From the NCBI GenBank assembly GCA_040902105.1, contig JBBDXW010000042.1, forward strand, positions 1-25,232: 25,232 bases of DNA, in the 5' to 3' direction. Each line of letters opens with the position of its first letter. Within the stretch, counting starts at the first letter, position 1. Under the pieces are notes generated by a model. It was not told the origin of the DNA and ran no database searches. It saw only the letters and a list, made by a program, of their open reading frames with translations. Below, piece by piece: positions 1 through 9,245 of this stretch. The DNA is from IDS-8 sp040902105. Lineage in GTDB: Bacteria; Pseudomonadota; Gammaproteobacteria; Steroidobacterales; Woeseiaceae. A program made the position numbers and the translations under genes.

Positions 1-118
1 AAACAGGGATGTTTTTGCGAAGCCCACATGGATGTGTTCACGGCGGTCCTGAAAGGCCCTCCCCCCAACCGGGACTCCGCTTGCCACCGACCCTGATCGT
101 TCATGAACGATGCGCGCC
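1..118 (+). repeat. Dispersed repeat, left terminal copy (inverted relative to right end)
   Basis: Bases 1-80 match the reverse complement of 25151-25230 without gaps at about 71 of 80 positions. Weaker similarity (a shared block cgttcatg...cgatgc) continues to about 118. The unit contains a GC-rich core with a run of six C, and a near-palindrome centred on a ccatgg-like hexamer that is clean only in the right copy. No transposase is nearby. It is most simply a copy of an abundant intergenic repeat at which an assembly contig ended. The function of the repeat is unknown. Confidence 0.8.
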
Positions 119-139
119 GGAAGCCTGCGCGAAGGCGTT

Positions 140-358
140 TTACAAGTCCTGCCCGTGACCGGCGCGGCGGTCCTGGTCGCGATGGTCGCGACGCTTCAGC
201 CAGACGACAAGGCCTGCCACCAGGCAGAACAAGCCTACGCCGAAACAGACCTCGGGCCAGACCCAGTGATTGAGGTACATCGAAGCTGCAAGGCTGATAG
301 CGCCGACCAGCAGGTAAAAGTACGGCAGACTCTCGTAGATTGGTTTGGAGACCCACAT
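140..358 (-). CDS. Small two-helix membrane protein, unknown function (72 aa)
   Basis: The reading frame encodes 72 residues beginning MWVSKPIYESLPYFYL. It has two hydrophobic segments, at about residues 11-28 and 37-53, separated by a Trp/Pro-containing turn, and a strongly basic and acidic C-terminal tail (LKRRDHRDQDRR...). The pattern suggests a small inner-membrane protein with a cytoplasmic tail. The frame is open further upstream to 529, but that part looks non-coding, so the ATG at 358 was chosen; a GAAGG lies 8 bases before it. I do not recognise a named family. It lies downstream of another small minus-strand frame (517-684) and may be co-transcribed with it. The left-end repeat begins about 20 bases past its stop. 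Confidence 0.62.
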   Translation of the reverse strand: MWVSKPIYESLPYFYLLVGAISLAASMYLNHWVWPEVCFGVGLFCLVAGLVVWLKRRDHRDQDRRAGHGQDL

Positions 359-516
359 TTCGCGCGCCTTCGGCTTCCTTTTGGAAATTGTCCGTCGTGG
401 CTCGAAATTAGTCCAGTCGGGACTGCCGGCGCCGGAAATCCAGGCGTCACGAATAAGTAACAGATTGAATTCAGGAAAGTTTTTGACGGGCCAGTTACGC
501 ACTTGCGGTATTGTCC

Positions 517-684
517 TCAGGCGGAACACCGCAAGCGCAAGAGGCGGATGAGCCGGGACACGATGGATTCCGAAAGTCCGTCAACGCTCAGATCAGGTTC
601 GGGTTCGCCTGAGTCCTGGTTGAAACCCTGCAGAAACTGCCTGGTCGTGGCTTCCATGTCCTGCTCTGTTATCGTGCTTTCCAC
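517..684 (-). CDS. Small hypothetical protein with GTG start and very strong ribosome binding site (55 aa)
   Basis: A 55-residue frame starts with GTG at 684. The sequence AGGAGGTGAT, a near-perfect anti-16S match, precedes it with six bases between AGGAGG and the GTG. The product starts MESTITEQDMEATTRQFL, is acidic in its first two thirds, and ends in a short basic amphipathic stretch (SRLIRLLRLR) before a Cys-Ser-Ala end. No domain is recognised. An ATG two bases after the AGGAGGTG is in another frame and too close to be used. The ribosome site is the main evidence; a frameshift fusing it to the downstream frame cannot be excluded. Confidence 0.45.
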   Translation of the reverse strand: MESTITEQDMEATTRQFLQGFNQDSGEPEPDLSVDGLSESIVSRLIRLLRLRCSA

Positions 685-878
685 GCATCACCTCCTGGCA
701 ACGCTCGGCAGTTTATTTGAGCGGCCGACGGCTTGCAGTGAAGCGAATCACAAAGGGGAGTCAAATCCGCAAGGGATTGCCGGTATCGATGGTCGTGAAG
801 CGCGGCGATAAACGGACCGCGGGCGGACTCCCGGAACAGCGATTTTCGTGACTCGCTGCGGGCGGCAACGATTGGCGC
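685..878. other. Intergenic gap between tldD and the small ORFs
   Basis: This gap of 194 bases has no convincing reading frame. On the minus strand it carries the ribosome binding site of the 55-aa frame at its left edge. A TTGACT hexamer could be a -35 box, but no good -10 lies at the right distance. No clear hairpin plus T-run terminator for tldD was found. Confidence 0.4.
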
Positions 879-2321
879 TTACGCGGTACCGCCTACCGTC
901 AGCTCGTCAATCTTGAGCGTCGGCTGACCGACGCCGACGGGCACCGACTGTCCATCCTTGCCGCAGGTCCCCACGCCCTGGTCCAGTTTCAGATCGTTGC
1001 CGACCATCGAAATCCTGCCGAGGACGTCAGGTCCGTCGCCGATCAGCATCGCACCTTTCACCGGTGTCGTTATCTTGCCTTTCTCGATCAGGTAGGCCTC
1101 GCTGGCGGAAAAGACGAATTTGCCGGACGTGATGTCCACCTGCCCGCCACCGAAATTCGGCGCGTACAGACCGCGCTCGACCGACTGAATGATCTCTTCC
1201 GGGTCGTGCGGTCCGGCCAGCATGTAAGTGTTGGTCATGCGCGGCATCGGTATGTGCGCAAACGATTCCCGCCGGCCGTTGCCGGTCGGCGCGACCCCGG
1301 ACAGGCGCGCGTTCAGCCTGTCCTGCATGTAACCGCGCAGAATGCCGTTTTCGACCAGGACGTTGTATTGCCCCGGGGTCCCTTCATCGTCGACCGCGAG
1401 CGATCCGCGCCGATTCGGCAACGTGCCGTCGTCGACGATCGTGCAAAGAGCCGACGCCACTCGCTGCCCGATGCGGCCGGAAAAAGCCGAAACTCCCTTG
1501 CGATTGAAATCGCCTTCGAGACCGTGGCCCACAGCTTCGTGCAGCAGAATCCCGGGCCAGCCCGCGCCGAGCACAACCGGCATCGCACCGGCGGGCGCCG
1601 GCTGCGCCTCGAGTTGCACGACAGCCTGGCGGACGGCTTCGCGCGCGTACTCCATCGGCAGTTCGCTGTCGAGAAAATAGCTCAGGCCGGCGCGCGCCCC
1701 GCCGCCCGAATAACCCTGCTCCCTGCGGCCGTTCGAATGCAGGATCACACTGACGTTCAACCTGACGAGTGGCCTTACGTCGGCAGCCAGAGTTCCGTCG
1801 GCGGCAGCGATCAATATCAGGTCCTGGCTGCTCACGAGACTGACGAAGACCTGTTCGATGCGCGGGTCGAGTTTGCGCGTCGCCTTGTCAATTTCACCGA
1901 TCAGCGCCGTTTTTTCTTCGTCACGTATGCTGGTGGTCGGATCGATGGCCGGGTAAAGATTCTGTGACGGCATGCGCTTTGCAACCTGCACCGATTTGGA
2001 GCCGCCTTGCCTGGAAATCGCGCGTGCGGCGCTCGCGGCCTGCTGCAATGCAGGCAGCATCAGTTCGTCCGAATAGGCGAATCCGGTTTTCTCGCCGCTT
2101 ACGGCGCGGACACCGACTCCGCGGTCGACGTTAAAGCTTCCTTCCCGGATGATGCCGTCTTCAACGGACCAGCTCTCCTGCCGGCTGATCTGAAAGTACA
2201 GATCCGCAGCATCGACATCCTGCCGGTTGATCGATCCCAGCGCCGTCATGAGATGCCGCTCCTCGAGACCGGCCGGAGCCAGGACCCGGGACATCACGGA
2301 TTCCACGCTTTCACTACTCAT
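879..2321 (-). CDS. tldD: Metalloprotease subunit TldD
   Basis: The 480-residue product matches TldD in length and motifs. The zinc site HEAVGH lies at residues 261-266, followed by GLEGDFNRKG, and a late Cys (about 453, in GTCGKDGQ) is the expected third ligand. TldD pairs with TldE/PmbA to form a cytoplasmic protease that degrades unfolded peptides; family members also mature modified peptides such as microcin B17 and take part in CcdA turnover. The partner tldE is not in this window. It is the last gene of the minus-strand housekeeping run, 97 bases after the nitrilase gene. The start ATG at 2321 has only a weak ribosome site, but the N-terminus fits the family. Confidence 0.96.
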   Translation of the reverse strand: MSSESVESVMSRVLAPAGLEERHLMTALGSINRQDVDAADLYFQISRQESWSVEDGIIREGSFNVDRGVGVRAVSGEKTGFAYSDELMLPALQQAASAARAISRQGGSKSVQVAKRMPSQNLYPAIDPTTSIRDEEKTALIGEIDKATRKLDPRIEQVFVSLVSSQDLILIAAADGTLAADVRPLVRLNVSVILHSNGRREQGYSGGGARAGLSYFLDSELPMEYAREAVRQAVVQLEAQPAPAGAMPVVLGAGWPGILLHEAVGHGLEGDFNRKGVSAFSGRIGQRVASALCTIVDDGTLPNRRGSLAVDDEGTPGQYNVLVENGILRGYMQDRLNARLSGVAPTGNGRRESFAHIPMPRMTNTYMLAGPHDPEEIIQSVERGLYAPNFGGGQVDITSGKFVFSASEAYLIEKGKITTPVKGAMLIGDGPDVLGRISMVGNDLKLDQGVGTCGKDGQSVPVGVGQPTLKIDELTVGGTA

Positions 2322-2418
2322 TGCTCATTACCCGACACCCGTTCCCAGGCGCCCATGTCCCATCGTTCGTTACTGTTGTCAATTGCATGTTCCCGCTGTC
2401 TTTCCCGTTTCTGTCTGA

Positions 2419-3255
2419 TCAAAGTTTGCGGTGCTGCAACACCGGAAATTCCGCGCGTAGCTTCTGCGGCAGCCCCGGGTCCAGTTCCGCGACGACAACG
2501 CCGTCACCCGTTTCCTGTTCGGCAAGAACCCGGCCCCAGGGATCGACGATCAAGGAATGCCCGAAGGTCATTCGGCCGTTCGGATGCGTGCCGTGCTGCC
2601 CGGCGGCGATCGCATAGGCCAGGTTCTCGATCGCCCGCGCACGCAACAGGGTATGCCAGTGCGCCGTGCCGGTAGCAAACGTAAATGCCGCCGGTACGCT
2701 GAACAATTCCGCCCCCTGATCCACCAGCCTGCGGTACAACTCGGGGAATCGCAAGTCGTAGCAGATCGACAGGCCCAGGACTCCAAGGGGGGTGTTGACA
2801 GTCATGGGCTCGTCGCCCGGATCCATGCTCGCCGATTCACGATAACTTTCATCGCGATCCGGCAGGTCGACGTCGAACAGGTGAATCTTTCGATAGCAGC
2901 TCACGGCGCGGCCTTGTGCATCAAAGACATACGATGCGCCAAAGCAAAGGGGGCCGTGCGCCGTCTTCAACGGCAGGCTGCCGGCCACGATCCACATGGA
3001 GTGTCGCGCGGCCGCGCGGGCCAGGAATTCCTGGATCGGCCCGGAGCCGTCGCTTTCGGCAAGCTCGAGCTTGTCCCGGTCGTGAACACCGACGTACGCA
3101 AAGTTCTCCGGAAGTACCGCAAGAACGCAATTCTTCGCCCGCGCTTCGTCCAGCAAGCGGCCGGCGGTGCGCAGATTGTCCTCCAGATTGTCTCCGCTCG
3201 ACATCTGGATGGCCGCGACCCGCCGGCTCTGTGCATTGCGGAGTTTGTCCGACAC
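2419..3255 (-). CDS. Carbon-nitrogen hydrolase (nitrilase superfamily), NIT1-like amidase
   Basis: The 278-residue protein has the full Glu-Lys-Cys triad of the nitrilase superfamily: E50 in LPENFAY, K123 in YRKIHLFD and C165 in SICYDLRFPELYR. The length and the CYDLRFPE signature fit the NIT1/Nit2-like branch, whose bacterial members include deaminated-glutathione amidase, a metabolite-repair enzyme. That substrate is inferred from the family and not visible in the sequence. The gene lies between yhdP (5 bases from the yhdP stop) and tldD, a neighbourhood common in gammaproteobacteria, and is almost certainly co-transcribed with yhdP. Confidence 0.93.
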   Translation of the reverse strand: MSDKLRNAQSRRVAAIQMSSGDNLEDNLRTAGRLLDEARAKNCVLAVLPENFAYVGVHDRDKLELAESDGSGPIQEFLARAAARHSMWIVAGSLPLKTAHGPLCFGASYVFDAQGRAVSCYRKIHLFDVDLPDRDESYRESASMDPGDEPMTVNTPLGVLGLSICYDLRFPELYRRLVDQGAELFSVPAAFTFATGTAHWHTLLRARAIENLAYAIAAGQHGTHPNGRMTFGHSLIVDPWGRVLAEQETGDGVVVAELDPGLPQKLRAEFPVLQHRKL

Positions 3256-3260
3256 GACCC

Positions 3261-6200
3261 CTATGCCGGCTCCTCGCTGAGGCAGCCGGCAAGCGCGCTG
3301 GTGCCGGCAAACCGCTGCGCGTCCGCGCCGTCAATGGCCGGGTTGTCCCAGCCGCCCTCAATACCGTAGTAAATCTGGCCCATTTCCTGCAGCGGTTTCT
3401 TGAAGATCTGGGAAAAAATCAGCAGGGCGGCGGCCACCTGCGGCCCTGCCACGACGGCGCCTACCACCGGCAGCGTGTTGCCGACGTTCGCGCTTACAAC
3501 CGCGGTCTGATCGTAGTCCTTTGCGACCAGTCCGGTCCGACCCACGATGCCGACGTCCGCCGCCGGGCCTTTCAATGACAAGTCGCAGGTGTACGCTTCT
3601 CCGTCGTCGAGACGAAACGTACCGGTGATTTCATCGAAGCCGAATCCCTTGTCGAAGACGTCTCGAAAATCGAGCGACAGCCGCCTCGGCAATGCAACGA
3701 TACTCATCAGTCCGAACACGCGCCCCGCGCCCGGTTCGACCTCGTCGAGCTGCCCGGTGCCGAATCGTACACCCACGGTACCGTCCAGGCTGTCGAGGAA
3801 ATCCTCCCTCGGACCACCGGACCAGCTAAGGTCGAATTGCGCGTCGAGAGACTCGCTTTCAATGCCGACGTCGTAATCGAGGTCGCGCAGCGTCTCCTCG
3901 ACGTTACTGCTGGTCAAACGGGCCGCCACGTAGCTTCTCTGCCCGGTCGAGTCGGATTCATCGACGATCCAGCCGGCGCGCCCGCGAATCTCGAACGTAT
4001 CGTTACTGGTGACGACGGCATCGGCGCGGAGACCGGCTTCGGTTTGCACAAAGTCCGCCTGCAGACGGCCCAGGTGTCGGTCGCCGAGCGAGAAATCCTC
4101 GGCGGTGACGGTGATTTGCGGCAGCGCGCGGGGATCCGGCCGCCGTTCGCGCACGGCCGCACCTTCGTCTCCTCCGGGCAAGGTCAGTTTTTGCATTTCC
4201 AGAATCAGGGGCCTGTCGCCGCCAAAGTCATACGGAATGGTGAGTGAGCCGACCGCCTGATCGCCGTCCAGCTGCACCGCCCAGTCCAGCGCGCTGCGGT
4301 TGACGATGACCCTGTGTTGCGACAAGTGCTGGCCGATCACGTACAGATCGTCCACCATGAGATCGATGGAGCGAATGCGCTCGGCAAACCCGGGCCTGCC
4401 GTCCCGGGCATCATCCCGCCGCGACAGCGCGAGCCAGTCGTCGAGATCGAGTATCGGCGTCCGCCCTTCAATATGCAGACCGCGGATTTCCGGCTCGCCC
4501 GGTTCCGCACCGCCGGCCGCAAGCACACCGCGATCGAAATCCCATCCCTTGTCGTTGCGCGCAAAATCGAGCGTCCAGCGCACCTCGTCCGCGAGATTAC
4601 CCGTCGTTTCGATACGGCCCTCGCCTGGAAGCTCGATCGCGAACGACACCGGCCGTTCACTGTCGGGTGTCTTGCCGATGGGCGGCGGCATGTTTACCGC
4701 CATGCCATCGAGACCGGACTGAACCGAGATGGTGAGCGGCTGTGGCACCTCCAGCCCCGCCCGCGGGAAACTGACCGTGGCATGGTAGCGGGTCGAGCCG
4801 TCCAGCAGGTCCGAAAGTGCGGCACCGAAATGCTGCGCCAGTTCCTCCGCGCCCACGTTGCCGCCGGCGGTTGCGATCACGCTGTACGACGGCTGTGTTT
4901 CGCCCGCGCGTGCCAGTTCGATCGTAACGGGTCCGTCCAGGAAACGGCCGGAGAGGGATTCGGCGCTGATGCGGTCGCGAGTTACCGTGACGATGCCGTT
5001 CAGTTCACTGATCGGCGACGGCAATCCCTCGATACGCACCGTTCCGTTCTCGCTTCGTATGTGCGTCGTGAAAGCATAATTCTGTCGGTCAAGAATCGGG
5101 TAAGTCAAAAGCAGATCGAAGGATGCCTCGCCCTCTGTGGTGACCCGGTCAAGCTGCCCGCCGAACACGCCGGCGATCGGGCTCTCACGGGAAAACCTGC
5201 GAATCGTTTCCAGCGTTCCTGCCGCATGTCCGTCAATGCTCAGTACCGGGTTGCGCAGGTCCGGAATTTCGATGCGGGCATCGATGACGGTGTTGCCCGC
5301 GTTCGTCGCGGTATTCTCGAATGAGTAAAGCCGGGTATTCTCGACCACCAGTCCGAGATTCATACGTTCGGCGGCCGGCCACTGATCCGAATAACGCAAC
5401 GTGCCATTTTCGAGTCTCGCTTCAATGCGAAACGTACCTTCGCCGTTGTCGAATGGAAACTTGTCCAGCGGGCCGACAAAACGCGTCGTCCCTTCAGGCA
5501 CGTTACCCGCAACCAAGGCGTCGCTGAGCCAGCGATACAACGCAGGCTTGACTGCGTTGACCGGGAGGTAGCGCTCGACGTTGCCTATGTCGCGCACACT
5601 CCAACTACTTTGCAGATCGACGATCGGCGATGTGCCGGCTGCCGGAGCTATGACCTGCAGGCTGCTCGTGCTGTCAAAGTCGGCGTTGCGAATGCGGATG
5701 CTGTCGGACAACAGGGTCGTGCCGCTGTCATTCTGGCGCCAGATAATCGTGCCGTCGGCTTCGATGAGTTCGACCGGCTCCACGAGATGACCGGCCAGAT
5801 CGAGTTGCATGTCGCCCGCATGGATTTCGAGCCGGCCGCCGGACCGGTCGGCACGGATGGCGCCGCTGAAGCCCCGGATGCCCGGCCAGTCTTCATACGC
5901 AGCGACACCGACCCGGTCCATTGTCGCCGACAGTTCGAATTGCGCGACGGCCGAATCCGCTCCGGTGACGCTGATGTCGAAATCGCGCACGACGCCGGAG
6001 GGAGCGAGTGCTTCGAGCAGCTCGCGCTGGTCTTCCGGCAACCAGGGAAGCACGTAATGCAGATCGTCGAGGTTGAACCAGGAAGCGCTGCCAGCCACGG
6101 TTTCGGCACTGCCCGCCCGTGCCGACAACACGCGCATCTGCAGTGACGATTCCCGCCAGGCGCCTTCTGCCGTCCGCAGGATGAAATCGTCCGCTGAAAG

Positions 6201-7118
6201 CAACCAGCCGTCGACATCTCTCGAATACTCAACACGGCCCTCGGCGCCGAACGGAGCAATTTCGGCACCGCTGCCGGCAACGACGTCAGTCGCGGTGAAA
6301 TTCGCCGTCGCGCTGCGTATGTCCCCGCCGGACAGGTCAAGCCACAAACTGACGTCAGCCATGCCGGAACCGACATCGGGCGAACCCGCCGGTCCCAGCT
6401 CCGACAAGCCGGCAATGTTCAGCGCCTGTCCTTCGACGAATACCTGCCAGGGCGCCCTGGGAGAGGCGGCTTCAAGACGCTGGCTCGCGGCGATCGCAAC
6501 GCGATTGCCCAGAGACTCCGGCAGCGCGAGCGACGCTTCGAATCCGTGCTGCAACTCGTCGCGGCGGAATTCGACGGTGTCGACAACGACGGCAACCGGG
6601 TGGGCGCGGTCCGGAAGTCGGAAATTGATGCGGATGTCTTCGCCGACCACGGTCAGCGGTCCCGCGTCATCGGTGGATACCATACGCGAGTCAGCGAGTG
6701 CGTCGAGCGCGATACCTTGTACCCGCCACATGCCCTTGGCGTCGCGAGCGACGTCAATGGTGGCGTCGCGAATCAGAATGCGGTCGGCTACCAGCTGGCG
6801 ATCGAGCAGCAGGCGCATGAGGCCCACGCCCACTCGTACTTCTTCGGCGTTCAGCACGGTAAGCGCATTGTCGCGGGACACCAGTTCCGTGTCGTAGAAG
6901 TTCAGCTCGGGTCCGCGCAGCCGCCACCTCGCATCCATGTCGGAAAACTCGACCTGCATTCCGATCGCCGCGTTGGCCCAGTCCTTGATTTCTTCCTGGT
7001 ACTCGGGAAGTCTGGGCAGAAACAGGCGAAAGAGACCGACCGCGACCGCCAGCAGGATGACCAGCGCCGTCCCGAGATACACCAGGTACTTGACCAGCTT
7101 TCGCAGCAGTTTCTTCAT
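3261..7118 (-). CDS. yhdP: YhdP family AsmA-like envelope protein (1285 aa)
   Basis: This very long product starts MKKLLRKLVKYLVYLG, with one N-terminal transmembrane helix at about residues 8-32 followed by roughly 1250 residues of beta-rich periplasmic repeat. The length is close to E. coli YhdP. The C-terminus carries the conserved AsmA-like end (GLMSIVALPRRLSLDFRD, then GFGFDEITGTF). YhdP, TamB and YdbH are bridge-like proteins that move phospholipid from the inner to the outer membrane. The frame is open 18 codons further upstream, but the ATG at 7118 fits the helix and leaves 34 bases after rng. It sits between rng and the nitrilase gene, as in many gammaproteobacteria. Confidence 0.94.
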   Translation of the reverse strand: MKKLLRKLVKYLVYLGTALVILLAVAVGLFRLFLPRLPEYQEEIKDWANAAIGMQVEFSDMDARWRLRGPELNFYDTELVSRDNALTVLNAEEVRVGVGLMRLLLDRQLVADRILIRDATIDVARDAKGMWRVQGIALDALADSRMVSTDDAGPLTVVGEDIRINFRLPDRAHPVAVVVDTVEFRRDELQHGFEASLALPESLGNRVAIAASQRLEAASPRAPWQVFVEGQALNIAGLSELGPAGSPDVGSGMADVSLWLDLSGGDIRSATANFTATDVVAGSGAEIAPFGAEGRVEYSRDVDGWLLSADDFILRTAEGAWRESSLQMRVLSARAGSAETVAGSASWFNLDDLHYVLPWLPEDQRELLEALAPSGVVRDFDISVTGADSAVAQFELSATMDRVGVAAYEDWPGIRGFSGAIRADRSGGRLEIHAGDMQLDLAGHLVEPVELIEADGTIIWRQNDSGTTLLSDSIRIRNADFDSTSSLQVIAPAAGTSPIVDLQSSWSVRDIGNVERYLPVNAVKPALYRWLSDALVAGNVPEGTTRFVGPLDKFPFDNGEGTFRIEARLENGTLRYSDQWPAAERMNLGLVVENTRLYSFENTATNAGNTVIDARIEIPDLRNPVLSIDGHAAGTLETIRRFSRESPIAGVFGGQLDRVTTEGEASFDLLLTYPILDRQNYAFTTHIRSENGTVRIEGLPSPISELNGIVTVTRDRISAESLSGRFLDGPVTIELARAGETQPSYSVIATAGGNVGAEELAQHFGAALSDLLDGSTRYHATVSFPRAGLEVPQPLTISVQSGLDGMAVNMPPPIGKTPDSERPVSFAIELPGEGRIETTGNLADEVRWTLDFARNDKGWDFDRGVLAAGGAEPGEPEIRGLHIEGRTPILDLDDWLALSRRDDARDGRPGFAERIRSIDLMVDDLYVIGQHLSQHRVIVNRSALDWAVQLDGDQAVGSLTIPYDFGGDRPLILEMQKLTLPGGDEGAAVRERRPDPRALPQITVTAEDFSLGDRHLGRLQADFVQTEAGLRADAVVTSNDTFEIRGRAGWIVDESDSTGQRSYVAARLTSSNVEETLRDLDYDVGIESESLDAQFDLSWSGGPREDFLDSLDGTVGVRFGTGQLDEVEPGAGRVFGLMSIVALPRRLSLDFRDVFDKGFGFDEITGTFRLDDGEAYTCDLSLKGPAADVGIVGRTGLVAKDYDQTAVVSANVGNTLPVVGAVVAGPQVAAALLIFSQIFKKPLQEMGQIYYGIEGGWDNPAIDGADAQRFAGTSALAGCLSEEPA

Positions 7119-7152
7119 GTATACAGCATATGTGCGTCGCGTCGTCCGGCGG

Positions 7153-8640
7153 TCATATGAGGACCACGTCAAACTGGTCTCTCAGATAAAGTGATTCCGG
7201 CTGCAGACGGATTGCCTTTCCCGTCTGTGCCTCGATCTCGGAAAGGCCGTTTGATTCCTCCGCCAGCAGCAGTTCGATGATGTCCTGGTGCGCGAGCACG
7301 AGAATCTCATCGAACTTGAACTGTCGATGTTGCCGGATGATTTCGCGAAAAATCTCAAAACAGACAGTCGCCGGCGCCATGATGAATCCGCGCCCGCTAC
7401 AGTTTGGACAGTCTTCGCACAGAATATGCTGCAGGCTTTCACGAGTACGTTTGCGCGTCATTTCGACCAAACCCAGAGGAGAGACGGGAGTGATCTGGTG
7501 ACGGGCGTGATCGCGCAGCATGGATTGTTCGAGCACCTGCATCACGCGGCGACGATGCTCTTCCTCTTCCATGTCGATGAAATCGATAATGATGATGCCA
7601 CCCAGGTTTCGCAGCCTGAGTTGCCGCGAAATGGTGACGGCAGCCTCGAGGTTGGTGCGGAAGATGGTTTCCTCGAGGTTCCGGTGCCCGACATAGCCGC
7701 CGGTATTCACGTCCACCGTTGTCATTGCCTCGGTCTGGTCGAAGATAATGTATCCACCTGATTTTAATGGGATATTTCGATCAAGTGCTTTCTTGAGTTC
7801 GTCTTCGATGCCGTGCAGATCGAATATCGGGCGCTGCCGGGTATAGAGCTCCAGCATGGGTTCGATTTCCGGCAGGAAGGTCGCGGTAAATGACTTCATT
7901 TGGTGAAAATCGGCTTCGGAATCAACCAGTATCCTTTCGACATCGCTTGTCACAAGGTCGCGCAGCACCCGCACGGGCAGCGGCAAATCCTCGTGTATCA
8001 GGGTTTTTACGGGAGCGTTCCTGCACTGATCCTGAACGGCCTGCATGAGTTTGTGCAGGAATTCGAGATCCGCGCGCAGCGACTCCTCGCTCGACCCTTC
8101 CGCTGCGGTCCTGACGATGACACCACCGGAACGGCCGTCGGCGGCCAGAATGCCTTCAAGTATCTGGCGCAAACGCTCTCGCTCGACTGCGTCATCGATG
8201 CGCGCCGACACACCGACGCCTGCACCGTTCGGCAACAGCACCAGGTAGCGGGACGGCAGTGTGATGAAAGTCGTGAGGCGCGCACCCTTGTTACCCAGAG
8301 GATCCTTGACTACCTGCACCAGAACTTCGGCGCCTTCCTGGACCAGTTCGCGGATATCCGGAAGCTCACCGGCGTCCGGCGATTGTTCGGCAACGTTTTG
8401 CCTGACGATGTCCGATACATGCAGGAAGCCGGTGCGTTCGAGACCGATGTCGACAAACGCCGCCTGCATGCCGGGCAGTACCCGCGACACCCGCCCTTTG
8501 TATATATTGCTGTTCAGACCGCGGCGTGCGGCACGTTCTATATATACTTCCTGGAGGACACCGTTCTCCAGCAAGGCCGCGCGCACTTCGCGCGGCGTCA
8601 CGTTGACCAGAATTTCTTCCTTCGGCAGCTGCTCGCTCAA
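7153..8640 (-). CDS. rng: Ribonuclease G
   Basis: The 495-residue protein is an RNase E/G family endonuclease of RNase G length, without the long RNase E scaffold tail. An S1 domain spans about residues 40-125. The catalytic metal aspartates are D310 (TVDVNTGGYVG) and D353 (GIIIIDFIDME), and the zinc-link cysteines lie in CEDCPNCSGRG (408-418). RNase G trims the 5' end of 16S rRNA and degrades some mRNAs. The start ATG overlaps the maf stop by four bases, indicating translational coupling. Confidence 0.97.
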   Translation of the reverse strand: MSEQLPKEEILVNVTPREVRAALLENGVLQEVYIERAARRGLNSNIYKGRVSRVLPGMQAAFVDIGLERTGFLHVSDIVRQNVAEQSPDAGELPDIRELVQEGAEVLVQVVKDPLGNKGARLTTFITLPSRYLVLLPNGAGVGVSARIDDAVERERLRQILEGILAADGRSGGVIVRTAAEGSSEESLRADLEFLHKLMQAVQDQCRNAPVKTLIHEDLPLPVRVLRDLVTSDVERILVDSEADFHQMKSFTATFLPEIEPMLELYTRQRPIFDLHGIEDELKKALDRNIPLKSGGYIIFDQTEAMTTVDVNTGGYVGHRNLEETIFRTNLEAAVTISRQLRLRNLGGIIIIDFIDMEEEEHRRRVMQVLEQSMLRDHARHQITPVSPLGLVEMTRKRTRESLQHILCEDCPNCSGRGFIMAPATVCFEIFREIIRQHRQFKFDEILVLAHQDIIELLLAEESNGLSEIEAQTGKAIRLQPESLYLRDQFDVVLI

Positions 8641-9245
8641 GGTCCACGCCTGCCAGTGTCGGTGATGCAGAGCAGGTCGATGCCGGCGTGTTTCAGCAAA
8701 CCGGCCGTCTCGTACACGGGCAAGCCGACCACGCCGGAATAGCTGCCTGACACTGCCGCGACAAAAACCCCGCCAAGACCCTGGATGGCGTAGGCGCCGG
8801 CCTTGCCTGCCGGTTCGCCGCTCCGCCAGTACGCGAGCGCCTCGTTCGGTTCGATCTGCCGCATTTGAACGTCGCTGTGCGACACGGCCGTGAACTCACG
8901 CCCGGACACGTTCAACGCCACCGCGGTGACCACCCTGTGAGTGCGTCCCGACAGTTGTGACAGCATGAACAGCGCTTCATCCTCCGTGGCCGACTTGCCG
9001 AAGATGCGTCCATCGAGCGTCACGACGGTATCGGCCCCCAGGATAACAGGCTCGTCCGCCCGCATTTCGCGGCACGCGCCCGCTTTGCCGAGCGCCAGCC
9101 GCAAAGCCAGTTCGTCGGCCGCCTCGCCCGGCAAGGGCGTTTCGTCAATGTCGACTCCTCCCCAGGTGTGGCGGACACCGAGCGCCGCCAGTATCTCGCG
9201 ACGGCGGGGCGACGCGGAAGCCAGGTGGAGAACTGCCTCAGCCAC
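8637..9245 (-). CDS. maf: Maf family nucleoside triphosphate pyrophosphatase (YhdE type)
   Basis: The product of about 202 residues contains LASASPRRREIL near its start, ILGADTVV, and the stretch GAYAIQGLGGVF typical of the YhdE-like Maf subgroup, which hydrolyses dTTP, UTP and modified pyrimidine triphosphates. Such enzymes are thought to keep non-canonical nucleotides out of nucleic acids. The frame is open to 9314, but the family N-terminus begins at the GTG at 9245, which overlaps the end of rlmH by eight bases. The 3' end overlaps rng by four bases. The GTG start is chosen by family alignment from memory and is fairly secure. Confidence 0.93.
   Translation of the reverse strand: MAEAVLHLASASPRRREILAALGVRHTWGGVDIDETPLPGEAADELALRLALGKAGACREMRADEPVILGADTVVTLDGRIFGKSATEDEALFMLSQLSGRTHRVVTAVALNVSGREFTAVSHSDVQMRQIEPNEALAYWRSGEPAGKAGAYAIQGLGGVFVAAVSGSYSGVVGLPVYETAGLLKHAGIDLLCITDTGRRGP

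Noticed and set aside
359..529. N-terminal extension of the 72-aa membrane protein to 529
   Set aside because: The extension translates to a sequence without clear coding character, and MWVSKPIYES is a natural start with a nearby purine-rich site.
2322..2418. Internal promoter for tldD from a TTGACA hexamer in the nit-tldD gap
   Set aside because: The -35-like hexamer is perfect, but no reasonable -10 box stands 16-18 bases downstream.
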